64,000 nt of DNA from contig LJHT01000052.1 of the NCBI GenBank assembly GCA_001295905.1, positions 1-64,000 of the forward strand, in the 5' to 3' direction. The position numbers and the translations under genes are program-made. The notes under the pieces are model-generated. The model saw only the letters and a list, made by a program, of their open reading frames with translations. It ran no database searches and was not told the DNA's origin. This document shows, in pieces, positions 56,257-64,000 of this stretch (positions are counted from its first letter, which is position 1; every line of letters begins with the position of its first letter). This DNA comes from a beta proteobacterium AAP51. GTDB lineage: Bacteria > Pseudomonadota > Gammaproteobacteria > Burkholderiales > Burkholderiaceae_C.

Positions 56257-57027
56257 TTGAACGCCGCCCTCCCCACCGCGCACGGCCCGGGTCCGCAAGA
56301 CCTTCGCGACGCGCGCGACACCCCCGATCCGCCCGGCCCGCGCCAGCGGCGCAAGGAAGCGCGTCCGCAGGAACTGCTGAGCGCCGCGCTGACCCTCTTC
56401 GTGGAGAAGGGCTTCGCCGCCACGCGCGCCGAGGAAGTGGCGCAGCGCGCCGGCGTCAGCAAAGGCACGCTCTACCTCTACTACCCCAGCAAGGAAGAGC
56501 TCTTCAAGGCCGTGGTGCGGCAGAACCTCTCCAGCCTGATTGCCGAAGGCCTGGAGATGGCGGGGCAGTTCGAAGGCACCAGTTCCGAACTGCTTTCATG
56601 CCTGCTGCACACCTGGTGGGAACGCGTGGGCAACACACCGGCCGCCGGCATCCACAAGATCGTGCTGGCCGAGGTGCGCAACTTCCCCGAGCTCGCGCAG
56701 TTCTACACCGATGAAGTCATCCTGCCGGCCGACCAGCTCTTCTCGGGCTGCGTGCAGCGCGGCATCGACCGTGGCGAGTTCCGGCCCATGCCGGTGCACG
56801 AGGTGGCGCACGCCCTCATCGCCTTGCCCATCTTCATGGCCGTGCACCGCCATTCCTTCGGGGCCTGCCCGGTGCACGGCAACGTGGAAGTGAACCCCAC
56901 CGAGATGCTGAACATCCACCTCGATCTCGTGCTGCGCGGGCTGGAGGTGCGCGGGCCGGCCGACGTGGCAGCCAGCCCACCTAAAATTTGTGGTTTGTCT
57001 TCCGCTCACCTGCCAGGCCCCGCATGA
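56257..57027 (+). CDS. TetR/AcrR-family transcriptional regulator
   Basis: A 256-residue TetR regulator. A long Pro/Arg-rich N-terminus precedes the DNA-binding domain (LLSAALTLFVEKGFAATRAEEVA; KGTLYLYYPSKEELFKAVV), and the helical ligand domain follows. No ATG or GTG exists upstream of the domain in frame. The TTG at 56257 and another at 56206 are the only candidates, and I prefer 56257, which lies just after the operator. The stop overlaps the next gene by 4 nt (ATGA). Linkage to pcm and tolC suggests control of envelope or efflux genes. Confidence 0.9.
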   Translation: MNAALPTAHGPGPQDLRDARDTPDPPGPRQRRKEARPQELLSAALTLFVEKGFAATRAEEVAQRAGVSKGTLYLYYPSKEELFKAVVRQNLSSLIAEGLEMAGQFEGTSSELLSCLLHTWWERVGNTPAAGIHKIVLAEVRNFPELAQFYTDEVILPADQLFSGCVQRGIDRGEFRPMPVHEVAHALIALPIFMAVHRHSFGACPVHGNVEVNPTEMLNIHLDLVLRGLEVRGPADVAASPPKICGLSSAHLPGPA

Positions 57028-57686
57028 ACACCGAACTCGCCCGCTTCAACATGATCGAGCAGCAGATCCGCCCCTGGGAAGTGCTCGACCAGGCCGTGCT
57101 CTCGCTGCTGGCCACCGTGCGCCGAGAAGACTTCGTGCCGCCCGCGCTGAAGGCCCTGGCCTTCGTCGACACCCAGGTGCCGCTGGGCGAAGGCCAGGTG
57201 ATGCTGGAGCCCAAGGTGGAAGCCCGCCTGCTGCAGGAACTGCAGGTGCAGCGCCACGAACGGGTGCTGGAAGTGGGCACGGGCAGCGGCTTCATGGCCG
57301 CGCTGCTGGCGCACCGCGCCATGCAGGTCATCAGCCTGGAATGCCGGCCGAGCCTGGCGCTGAACGCGCGCGCCAGCCTGGCGCGCAACGGCATCGTGAA
57401 CGCCCGCGTGCTGGATGTGACGGCCGCCGAGGGTGCGCGCGGCCTGCCCGGCGAGGCGCCGTTCGACGTGATCCTGCTGTCGGGCTCGGTGGCCGAGGTG
57501 CCGCGCTCGCTGCTGCAGCAGTTGAAGATCGGCGGCCGGCTGGCCGCCGTGGTGGGCGAGGAACCCATCATGCGGGCGCGCCTCTTCACACGCGCCGGCG
57601 AGGCGGCCTTCACCGAAACCGACCTCTTCGACACCGTGGCACCGCGGCTGGAAGCCTATGCCGAGCCGACGCGCTTTCACTTCTGA
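57024..57686 (+). CDS. Protein-L-isoaspartate O-methyltransferase family protein
   Basis: A 220-residue PCMT-fold methyltransferase. VLEVGTGSGFMAALLA is the AdoMet loop, and the N-terminal NMIEQQIRPWEVLD and FVPPALKALAFVDTQVPLGEG are diagnostic of the Pcm-like proteins found upstream of tolC in Burkholderiales. Canonical Pcm repairs isoaspartyl residues. Whether this branch keeps that activity is uncertain. The start overlaps the TetR stop. An AT-rich patch in the last codons of the TetR gene (TAAAAT near 56981-56988) may serve as an additional promoter. Confidence 0.92.
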   Translation: MNTELARFNMIEQQIRPWEVLDQAVLSLLATVRREDFVPPALKALAFVDTQVPLGEGQVMLEPKVEARLLQELQVQRHERVLEVGTGSGFMAALLAHRAMQVISLECRPSLALNARASLARNGIVNARVLDVTAAEGARGLPGEAPFDVILLSGSVAEVPRSLLQQLKIGGRLAAVVGEEPIMRARLFTRAGEAAFTETDLFDTVAPRLEAYAEPTRFHF

Positions 57687-57909
57687 ACCGACACCGGGCC
57701 CCGGCGGACACCTCGCCGTCCGTCGCCGCTTTCGGGCGGCCAGGGCCTGCGCAGACGCAGGTCGTCGCAAGGGTGCTGCGTGCGGACGGGCTTGGCGCCT
57801 ATAACCCAGGGAACCCCCGTGAACGCCGGTCGACCCTGACCCACTTCAGCCCAGGCCGCCTGCCTGCACCGGCCCGCGGCCCACGATCACACCTTCCAAG
57901 GAACCCCGC

Positions 57910-59262
57910 ATGCGCTTGACCTTCACCGCCCGGCTGGCCGCACTCAAGCCCGTGGCGCTCACACCGCTGGCCCTGGCCCTGCTGAGCCTGCCGACGGCGG
58001 CCTCGGCGCAAAGCCTGCAAGAGCTCTACACCGCCGCGCGCGCCTTCGACGCCACCTACCTGGCGGCCAAGGCGCAGACCGCCTCGGTGGAATTCCGGGC
58101 CGCGCAGAGCGAAGCGCTGCTGCGCCCTTCGCTGAGTGCCGTGGCCGGCGCCACCGCCACGCAGACCGACCCGCCCAACGTCGGCCGCCTGGGCACGAAC
58201 ACGCTCTCGGGCCGCTTCGACGGCCGCTACCCGCTGTTCAACCGCGCCAGCGGCATCACGGTGGAGCAGGCGCGCAAGTCGCTCGTCACGGCGCAGGCCG
58301 ACCTGGATTCGGCCGAGCAAGACCTCATCATCCGCGTCGCGCAGGCCTACTTCGACGTGCTGGGCGCGCAAGACACGCTGGCCACCACGCGGGCGAACAA
58401 GACCGCCATCACCGAAGTGCTGGCCTCGGCCAAGCGCAACTTCGAAGTGGGCACCGCCACCATCACCGACACGCGCGAGGCCCAGGCCCGCTTCGACCTC
58501 GCCACCGCCCAGGAGCTGGCCGCCGAGAACGACCTGCGCATCAAGCGCCTGGCGCTGGACACGCTGGTGGGCCGCACCGGCGTCGAACCCAAGCCGCTGC
58601 GCGCGCCCGTGGTGCTGCCCTCGCCGCTGCCGGCCAACGCCGAAGAGTGGGTGACGCTGGCCGACCAGGGCCACCCGCAGGTGCGCCGCGCGCGCATCGG
58701 CCTGGAAGTGGCCCAGCTGGAAACCACCAAGGCCCGCGCCGGCGAACTGCCGACCGTGGACGCCGTCGCTTCGCTGGGCACTTCGGACGCCCGCGGCAGC
58801 GGCCCCAACCTGAACCGCAGCGCTGGCAACACCGCCACGGCCAGCGTGGGCGTACAGATGAACTGGCCGCTGTACACCGGCGGCAGCACACAGAACCGCA
58901 TCAAGGAAACGCTGACGCTGGAAGAGCGCTCGCGCAACGACCTCGAAGCCGCGCGCCGCGGCGTGGCCCAGGGCACACGTGCGGCCTACTTCGGCGTGCA
59001 GTCGGGCCTGTCGCAGGTGAAGGCGCTGGAGGCTGCCGAAAGCTCGTCGAAGCTGGCGCTGGAAGCCACGCAGCTGGGCTACAAGGTGGGCGTGCGCGTG
59101 AACCTGGACGTGCTCAATGCGCAGACCCAGCTCTTCCAGACCCAGCGCGACCTCGCCCGCGCGCGCTACGACGTGCTGGTGAACAGCCTGCGCCTGCGCC
59201 AGGCCTCGGGCCAGCTGGCCCCCACCGACGTGGACGCGCTGAACCGCCTGCTGGCGCCGTAA
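57910..59262 (+). CDS. tolC: TolC-family outer-membrane efflux channel protein
   Basis: A 450-residue TolC-type trimeric channel component. The signal peptide ends ASAQS at about residue 33, and the mature protein begins LQELYTAARAFDATYLAAKAQ, typical of TolC proper. Two repeats of the hydrophobic-helical OEP pattern follow (YFDVLGAQDTLATTRANKT; GVQMNWPLYTGGSTQNRIKE). It works with separate inner-membrane pumps and adaptors. None is encoded within the window, so it is probably a shared channel. An AAGGAA ribosome-binding site precedes the ATG. A TATAAC box in the 223-nt upstream gap could be its promoter. Confidence 0.94.
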   Translation: MRLTFTARLAALKPVALTPLALALLSLPTAASAQSLQELYTAARAFDATYLAAKAQTASVEFRAAQSEALLRPSLSAVAGATATQTDPPNVGRLGTNTLSGRFDGRYPLFNRASGITVEQARKSLVTAQADLDSAEQDLIIRVAQAYFDVLGAQDTLATTRANKTAITEVLASAKRNFEVGTATITDTREAQARFDLATAQELAAENDLRIKRLALDTLVGRTGVEPKPLRAPVVLPSPLPANAEEWVTLADQGHPQVRRARIGLEVAQLETTKARAGELPTVDAVASLGTSDARGSGPNLNRSAGNTATASVGVQMNWPLYTGGSTQNRIKETLTLEERSRNDLEAARRGVAQGTRAAYFGVQSGLSQVKALEAAESSSKLALEATQLGYKVGVRVNLDVLNAQTQLFQTQRDLARARYDVLVNSLRLRQASGQLAPTDVDALNRLLAP

Positions 59263-59270
59263 AGGCACAC

Positions 59271-59360
59271 TCACGCGGCGCGAGCGCCGCGGACGCTTCA
59301 TTACGCGCCGCAAGCGCCGCCTACGCTTCTTTACGCGGCGCCAACGTCGCGTACACGCGG
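59271..59360. repeat. Three 30-nt tandem units after tolC
   Basis: Units start at 59271, 59301 and 59331 with exact 30-nt spacing. Each begins T[C/T]ACGCG, has a core G/C inverted repeat (for example GCGGCG-CGAG-CGCCGC in unit 1) and ends near ACGCTTC in the first two units. The third unit is more diverged. They lie between the tolC stop and the DUF1800 start with no spacers, so this is a degenerate minisatellite rather than a CRISPR. Confidence 0.85.
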
Positions 59361-59391
59361 GCAGCGGGGACACTGCGCCACACTGCGCGGC

Positions 59392-60900
59392 ATGACAGCC
59401 ACCGCCGCCCTCGCCGCCCACCGTTTCGGCCTCGGCGAAGCCAGCCTCGAGTCCATCGGCCCCGACCCCGCCGGCTGGCTGCTGGCCCAGCTGGGCCCGG
59501 CCGAACCGCAGCGCGGCAGCGGGCTCGTCGGCAGCGCCGAAGGCGTGCGGCTGTACGCGCAGTTCCTGCAGCGCCAGCGGCGCCCGGCAGCCCTGCCTGC
59601 ACAGCCTGCGGGGCAAGAAGCGGCCGCTGGCATGGCGGCGATGGAAGGCACGGCCGAGATGGCGCCCATGCCCGCCAGCGCCGCGCAGTTCGTGCCCTTC
59701 GAGCCGCTGCGCCGCGCCGTGCAGGACGACCTGCGCGCCCGGCTGGCCACGGCCAGCACCAGCCCGCGCCCGCTGGCCGAAAGGCTGGTGCTGTTCTGGG
59801 CCAACCACTTCACCGTCTCGCTGCTGAAGAACAGCACGCGCGGCCTGGTGGGCGCCTTCGAGCGCGAAGCCATCCGGCCGCACATCAACGCGCGCTTCGA
59901 AACCCTTCTGCAGGCCGCCGTCACCCACCCGGCGATGCTGCGCTACCTGGACAACGAGCTCTCGGCCGGCCCCGATTCCGTGGTGGTGCGCCGCCAGCAG
60001 CGGCGCGCGCGCACCGAGGGCATGGGCGCAGAGGGGCGCGGCCCGCGCATCTCGGGCCTGAACGAGAACCTCGCGCGCGAGGTGCTGGAACTGCACGCCC
60101 TGGGCGTGGCCGGTGGCGGGGCGGCCTACGGCGGCTGGGGCGGCTACACGCAGGCCGATGTGACCGCCTTCGCCGCCGTGCTGACGGGCTGGCGCGTGCC
60201 CGTGCGCGAGCTGCTCACCGGCCCGGAAAGCCCCGCGCAGCCCGCCACGCGCTTCGAACCCGCCTTCCACCAGCCCGGCCCCAAGACCGTGCTCGGCCAG
60301 CGTTACGCCGAAGGCCCCGATGCCCTGGCCGCGGTGCTGCGCGACCTGGCCCGGCACCCTTCCACCGCGCGCTTCGTCTGTACCAAGCTGGCCCGGCATT
60401 TCGTGGCCGACGAACCGCCGCCGGCGCTGGTGGCGCGGCTGGTGCAGAGCTGGCAGCGCAGCGATGGCCAGCTCGGCGAGGTGATGCGCACGCTGGTGCA
60501 GGCCCCCGAGGCCTGGCTGCCGCAGCCGGCCAAGCTGAAGACGCCCGAGGAATTCGTCATCAGCACCACGCGCCTGCTGGGCCTGGGTGCACGGCCCTTC
60601 GACCGTGTGCCCGATGGCGGCACCACCGCCATGGGCCAGCGCGTACAGGCCGCGCCCTCGCCCGCCGGCTGGCCCGACCGTGCCGAGGAATGGCTGGGCC
60701 CCGAAGCCGTGTGGAAACGCGTGGAATGGGCCACCCGCGTGGCCGACCGCCTGGGCCGCCAGCTCGACGCGCGCCGGCTGGCGGCGGCCAGCCTGGGCCC
60801 GCTGCTGCAGCCCGACACCGCACGCCAGATCGAACGCGCCGCCGATGGCCCGCAGGCCCTGGCCCTGCTGCTGCTGGCGCCCGAATTCCAGCGCCGTTGA
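59392..60900 (+). CDS. DUF1800-family protein
   Basis: A 502-residue protein of the DUF1800 family. Diagnostic segments are AAHRFGLGEASLESIG at the N-terminus, LVLFWANHFTVSLLKN, NENLAREVLELHALG, and the C-terminal LKTPEEFVISTTRLLG. No signal peptide is obvious at this start. The biochemical role of the family is not established. It is paired with a DUF1501 gene (10-nt gap), the usual partnership, and the pair probably acts together on an exported substrate. The ATG lies about 30 nt after the tandem repeat. Confidence 0.92.
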   Translation: MTATAALAAHRFGLGEASLESIGPDPAGWLLAQLGPAEPQRGSGLVGSAEGVRLYAQFLQRQRRPAALPAQPAGQEAAAGMAAMEGTAEMAPMPASAAQFVPFEPLRRAVQDDLRARLATASTSPRPLAERLVLFWANHFTVSLLKNSTRGLVGAFEREAIRPHINARFETLLQAAVTHPAMLRYLDNELSAGPDSVVVRRQQRRARTEGMGAEGRGPRISGLNENLAREVLELHALGVAGGGAAYGGWGGYTQADVTAFAAVLTGWRVPVRELLTGPESPAQPATRFEPAFHQPGPKTVLGQRYAEGPDALAAVLRDLARHPSTARFVCTKLARHFVADEPPPALVARLVQSWQRSDGQLGEVMRTLVQAPEAWLPQPAKLKTPEEFVISTTRLLGLGARPFDRVPDGGTTAMGQRVQAAPSPAGWPDRAEEWLGPEAVWKRVEWATRVADRLGRQLDARRLAAASLGPLLQPDTARQIERAADGPQALALLLLAPEFQRR

Positions 60901-60910
60901 GGCCCCGCCC

Positions 60911-62185
60911 ATGAGCACACGCCGCCACCTCCTTCGCGCCACCCTGGCCGCCACCACCGCCGGCCTGGCGGTGCCCTGGGCGCGGCTGAGCCTGGCCGCG
61001 CCCCCCGCTGCCGGCGGCAGCAGCGGCCAGGCCCACCGCTTCGTCTTCGTCATCCTGCGCGGCGGCATGGACGGCCTGATGGCCGTGCCCGCCGTGGGCG
61101 ACCCCGGCTTTGCCGCCGCTCGCGGCGCGCTGGCGCAGTTCGCGCAGCCGCCGCTGCCGCTGGACAGCACCTTCGCGCTGCACCCGCTGCTGCCGCAGCT
61201 GCATGCGCTGTACGGCCAGGGCGAACTGGCCGTGCTGCATGCCGTGGGCCTGCCCTACCACGAGCGCAGCCACTTCGACGCCCAGCAGGTGCTGGAAAGC
61301 GGCGGCAGCCGGCCTTTCGAGCTGGCCACCGGCTGGCTGGGCCGCGCGTTGCCGGGCGGCCCAGCCAGCGGCGCGCCCTTGCGTGCCGTGGCCCTGGAAA
61401 CCGCGGTGCCCCTGGTGCTGCGCGGCCCCACGGCCGTGGACACCTGGGCCCCCAGCACGCTGCCCGACCCCACGCCCGACCTGGTGGCGCGGCTGGAAGT
61501 GATGTACCGCGCCGACCCCGCGCTGGCGCAGGCGCTGGCCCGGGCCCGAGGACTGCGTGAAGGCATGGGCGAAGGCATGGGTGAAGGCCTGCAGCCCCGC
61601 CAGGGCGCCGAACGGTCCGCCACCCCGCCCGGCATGGCCGGCGGCCTGGCGGCGCCAGCCAGCAACGCGCGCAACGGCCCCGTGGTGCTGGCCCGCCAGG
61701 CGGCCGAATTCCTGCAGCGCGGCGCCCAGGTGGCGGTGCTGGAGATGGGCGGGTGGGACAGCCACATCAACCAGAACGCCCCCAACGGCGCCACCGCCAA
61801 CAGCCTGCGCACGCTGGACGCGATGCTGGCCGCGCTGCGCAGCGGCCTGCAGGGCGGTGGCGCCTGGGGGCGCACCGTGGTGCTGGTGGCCACCGAATTC
61901 GGCCGCGAGGTGGCGCCCAACGGCACCCAGGGCAGCGACCACGGCAGCGGCGGCGCGGCCTTCGTGCTCGGCGGCGCGGTGCGCGGCGGGCGCGTGCTGG
62001 CCCAGTGGCCCGGGCTGGCGCGCGCCGAACGTTTCGAAGGCCGCGACCTGCGCATCACCACCGACCTGCGCGCCGTGATGCGCACAGTGCTGGCCGAGCA
62101 CCTGCAGGTGCCGCGCCTGATGCTGGACCGCGAAGTGCTGCCCGGCAGCGCCGGCCTGCCCGCGCTGGACCTGCTGCGCGGCTGA
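60911..62185 (+). CDS. DUF1501-family protein with Tat signal
   Basis: A 424-residue DUF1501 protein of the alkaline-phosphatase/sulfatase-like fold. The N-terminus STRRHLLRATLAATTAGLAV is a twin-arginine signal, so it is probably folded before export to the periplasm. ILRGGMDGLMAVP, LPYHERSHFDAQQVLESG, EMGGWDSHINQN, ATEFGREVAPNGTQGSDHG are the family blocks. A 10-residue GMGEGMGEGL stretch near residue 220, from in-frame 12-nt DNA repeats, is a low-complexity insertion. Function is not established. Confidence 0.92.
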   Translation: MSTRRHLLRATLAATTAGLAVPWARLSLAAPPAAGGSSGQAHRFVFVILRGGMDGLMAVPAVGDPGFAAARGALAQFAQPPLPLDSTFALHPLLPQLHALYGQGELAVLHAVGLPYHERSHFDAQQVLESGGSRPFELATGWLGRALPGGPASGAPLRAVALETAVPLVLRGPTAVDTWAPSTLPDPTPDLVARLEVMYRADPALAQALARARGLREGMGEGMGEGLQPRQGAERSATPPGMAGGLAAPASNARNGPVVLARQAAEFLQRGAQVAVLEMGGWDSHINQNAPNGATANSLRTLDAMLAALRSGLQGGGAWGRTVVLVATEFGREVAPNGTQGSDHGSGGAAFVLGGAVRGGRVLAQWPGLARAERFEGRDLRITTDLRAVMRTVLAEHLQVPRLMLDREVLPGSAGLPALDLLRG

Positions 62186-62315
62186 GGACTGCTGGTACGG
62201 ATGCGCAGTCGACGTCCGCTGGCACGGCCGCTGGGCCACCGGCGGTCGGCGGTCGTCTTCCGCCCTTCAAGGCCGTATGCTTGATGCCAAGTTCTTCCCT
62301 CAGCGAGAGACCCGC

Positions 62316-62597
62316 ATGCGCACTGTCACCACCCTCGGTCTGCTGTGTGCTGCCAGCCTGCTGGCGGCCTGCGAGCACACCCCTCCCACCCTCATCATGC
62401 CGCCCTCGTACGCCGGCAAGCAGATGGCCAGCGCAGAAAACGCGGGCAGCTCGGGCATCGTCTGCACGCGCGAAGTGCCCACCGGCCTGCGACAGACCGT
62501 GACGCGCTGCCGCGACAGCGCTGAAGTGGACAAGCGCCGCGCGCTCGACCGCGAGTGGGCCGAGAAGATTCCTGCAGAACGCCCGATCGAGCGCTGA
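62316..62597 (+). CDS. Small predicted lipoprotein
   Basis: A 93-residue predicted lipoprotein with lipobox LAAC (Cys19). The mature peptide has two further Cys residues (IVCTREVPTG; TRCRDSAEVDKRR) likely to form a disulfide, and a basic/acidic tail. I chose the ATG at 62316, which gives a standard lipoprotein signal. The ATG at 62277 would add 13 residues in front of it. The Cys-Arg motif and length resemble small uncharacterised Burkholderiales lipoproteins next to waaA. Function unknown. It converges with waaA, with a 3-nt gap between the stops. Confidence 0.75.
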   Translation: MRTVTTLGLLCAASLLAACEHTPPTLIMPPSYAGKQMASAENAGSSGIVCTREVPTGLRQTVTRCRDSAEVDKRRALDREWAEKIPAERPIER

Positions 62598-62600
62598 GGC

Positions 62601-63962
62601 TCAGCCTCCGAGCCGGGCGTTGATCGCCGCGGCCATACGGCCTGCAGCGCCCTGGTGGGCCTGGGCGAAGGCGCGGGCCCTGGACGCCATGGCCTGACGG
62701 GCCGTGGCGGCGTCGCTGGCCCTTTCCGGCCCTGCGTCCGCATCCGCCACCAGCGCCAGCGCGCGCGCCACCGCGGCGCTCAGGTCGGGCAGCCGTTCGG
62801 CCGCACCGGCGGCCAGTGCATCTTCAGCGGCCTGCGCGAAGTTGAAGGTGTGCGGGCCCATCAGCAAGGGGCAGCCACAGGCGGCCGCCTCGATGAGGTT
62901 CTGGCCCCCCAGCGGCGCGAAGCTGCCGCCCAGCAAGGCCACGTCGGCGCAGGCGTAGTACTGCGCCATCTCGCCCAGGCTGTCGCCCAGCCACACATCG
63001 GCCTGCGCGGCCTTGGCCGGGGGTGTGGCCTGCCACTGGCTGCGCCGCTGCAACTGCAGCCCGGCCGCGGCCACCAAGGCCGCCACCTCGTCGAAACGCT
63101 GCGGGTGGCGCGGCACCAGCAGCAGCAGCGGCCGCGGTGCGGCTGTCTGGGCCCATGCGGCCAGCAAGGGCGCCTCTTCCCCTTCCCGCGTCACGGCCGC
63201 CAGCACCACCGGCCGGCCCAGGCCGGCCCGCCAGGCCTGGCCCCGCGCCAGCAGCGCCGGGGCGGGTGTGATGTCGAACTTCAGGTTGCCCAGCACCTGC
63301 ACCTCGCGCGCGCCGGCTTCGCGCAGGCGCTGCGCATCGGCTTCGGTCTGTGCCAGCACGCTGGCAAACCGTGCCAGCGCCGGGTGCAGCAAGGCGGCCA
63401 GGCGCCGGCCCTTGGCGGCGCTGCGCGCGGACAGCCGCGCGTTGGCCAGCACCATGGGCACGCCCGCGGTTTGCGCGGCCTGCAGCAGCGCGGGCCAGAC
63501 CTCGGTCTCCATCACCACGCCCAGCGCCGGCCGCTGCGCGCGGAAGAAGCGCCGCACCGCGCCGGGCGTGTCGTAGGGCAGCCAGGCCTGGGCATCGCCC
63601 GGGCGCAGCAGCCGCGCGCCGGCCTCGCGGCCGGTGGCAGTGCTGTGCGTCAGCAGCAGCTGCAGGCCCGGGCGTTGCTCGCGCAGGGCGTGGACGAGCG
63701 GCGCCGCGGCCAGCGTTTCGCCCAGCGAGACGGCGTGGACCCACACCCGCCCCTCGGCCACAGTCACCGGGGCTCCAGAAGCAGCGCACACGGGCGTGGC
63801 CCAGCCCAGCCGTTCACGCCAGCGCGTGCGGTAAGCGGGCTCCTGGCGGCCGCGCCACCACAGGCGCAGAAGGTACAGCGGCGTGGCCGCGCGCAGCAGC
63901 AGCGCGTAGGCCGCGCGCGCCAGGGCTTCCTTCACGCCGCGGCCCGGGGGGGGGTGCGCCAT
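62601..63962 (-). CDS. waaA: 3-deoxy-D-manno-octulosonic acid (Kdo) transferase
   Basis: A 453-residue GT-B glycosyltransferase that adds Kdo to lipid A precursor at the inner membrane. An N-terminal hydrophobic anchor (AAYALLLRAATPLYLLRL) precedes VWVHAVSLGETLAA and VVMETEVWPALLQ, and the C-terminal domain has GGSFAPLGGQNLIEAAACG, all WaaA signatures. I used the ATG at 63962. A TTG at 63977 overlaps the stop of the upstream gene (TTGA) and would add five residues, and a GTG at 63935 is also possible. The position near tolC is usual in Burkholderiales. Confidence 0.94.
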   Translation of the reverse strand: MAHPPPGRGVKEALARAAYALLLRAATPLYLLRLWWRGRQEPAYRTRWRERLGWATPVCAASGAPVTVAEGRVWVHAVSLGETLAAAPLVHALREQRPGLQLLLTHSTATGREAGARLLRPGDAQAWLPYDTPGAVRRFFRAQRPALGVVMETEVWPALLQAAQTAGVPMVLANARLSARSAAKGRRLAALLHPALARFASVLAQTEADAQRLREAGAREVQVLGNLKFDITPAPALLARGQAWRAGLGRPVVLAAVTREGEEAPLLAAWAQTAAPRPLLLLVPRHPQRFDEVAALVAAAGLQLQRRSQWQATPPAKAAQADVWLGDSLGEMAQYYACADVALLGGSFAPLGGQNLIEAAACGCPLLMGPHTFNFAQAAEDALAAGAAERLPDLSAAVARALALVADADAGPERASDAATARQAMASRARAFAQAHQGAAGRMAAAINARLGG

Positions 63963-63973
63963 GCGGGCGGCCG

Positions 63974-64000
63974 TCAATGGGCGGCGGCAGCCACCTGGGC
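63974..64000 (-). CDS. C-terminal end of an upstream gene, cut by window edge
   Basis: The minus strand reads AQVAAAAH-stop from the edge to a TGA at 63974-63976. It could be the tail of a gene preceding waaA, such as a heptosyltransferase, but nine codons are not enough to identify it. The assignment is tentative. Confidence 0.3.
   Translation of the reverse strand, partial: AQVAAAAH

Noticed and set aside
59271..59360. Possible short CRISPR array
   Set aside because: The units are contiguous with no spacers, only three in number, G/C-palindromic, and no cas genes are present.
57799..61170. Minus-strand open frame opposite tolC and DUF1800
   Set aside because: It is rich in Arg, Gly and Ala without domains, and both plus-strand genes are clearly real.

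Overview
The window reads as a contiguous piece of a high-GC chromosome from a betaproteobacterium, most likely order Burkholderiales. The evidence is the gene order leuC-leuD-leuB-asd-fimV-truA-trpF-trpB-trpA-accD-folC-dedD, which is characteristic of that order, together with the strong G/C bias at third codon positions and the Burkholderiales-type pcm-tolC-waaA neighbourhood. I cannot fix the genus. I see no insertion sequence, prophage, integrase, CRISPR array or replication origin. Nearly all genes are chromosomal housekeeping or metabolic genes, with a few less-studied families among them.

Layout. (1) 1-14463, all minus strand: a biosynthetic block running from a LysR regulator through leucine (leuCDB), aspartate semialdehyde (asd), the FimV polar hub, tRNA pseudouridine synthase, tryptophan (trpFBA), fatty-acid (accD) and folate (folC) genes to a DedD/SPOR protein cut by the window edge. 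Several junctions are 1- to 4-nt or longer overlaps. (2) 14570-18000: a DUF938 methyltransferase, an unusual polytopic membrane protein with a soluble C-terminal domain, and a DUF533/TerB-like protein. (3) 18076-19766: panB-panC for pantothenate. (4) 19894-29991: a propionyl-CoA/methylmalonyl-CoA catabolic operon (mutase, MeaB GTPase, carboxylase beta, a secreted unknown, biotin-containing carboxylase alpha, biotin synthase, VOC/epimerase-like protein) with a divergent GntR regulator that probably controls it. (5) 30096-34578: a shared bidirectional terminator, a small lipoprotein, the RoxA ribosomal oxygenase pair, a SlyD-like FKBP, dUTPase and CoaBC. (6) 34683-37679: a GbsR/MarR regulator with its own palindromic operator, overlapping cydA and cydB of a short-Q-loop (CIO-type) bd oxidase. 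(7) 37780-44887: a SEC-C protein, then a long non-coding leader with a sigma-54-like promoter and a terminator-like hairpin, then an Oar-type TonB-dependent receptor, a TPR-2OG-Fe(II) oxygenase and an HNH protein. (8) 44947-54180: alaS, gabD, a degenerate GGDEF protein, tRNA-Gly(CCC), a LEA14-like lipoprotein, a large DUF6351 lipoprotein and trmB. (9) 54239-64000: an NmrA/AraC divergent pair, a TetR-pcm unit, tolC, a DUF1800-DUF1501 pair, a small lipoprotein and waaA.

The parts most worth a second look are the receptor locus at 38755-44505 (sigma-54-like promoter, leader hairpin, Oar receptor, TPR-2OG oxygenase), the uncharacterised membrane protein at 15256-17169, and a set of short palindromic repeats at gene 3' ends (1621-1695 with 37680-37757; 54161-54227; 59271-59360). 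Long open frames opposite many genes (for example opposite cydA, the Oar receptor and tolC) are by-products of high GC and were not annotated.
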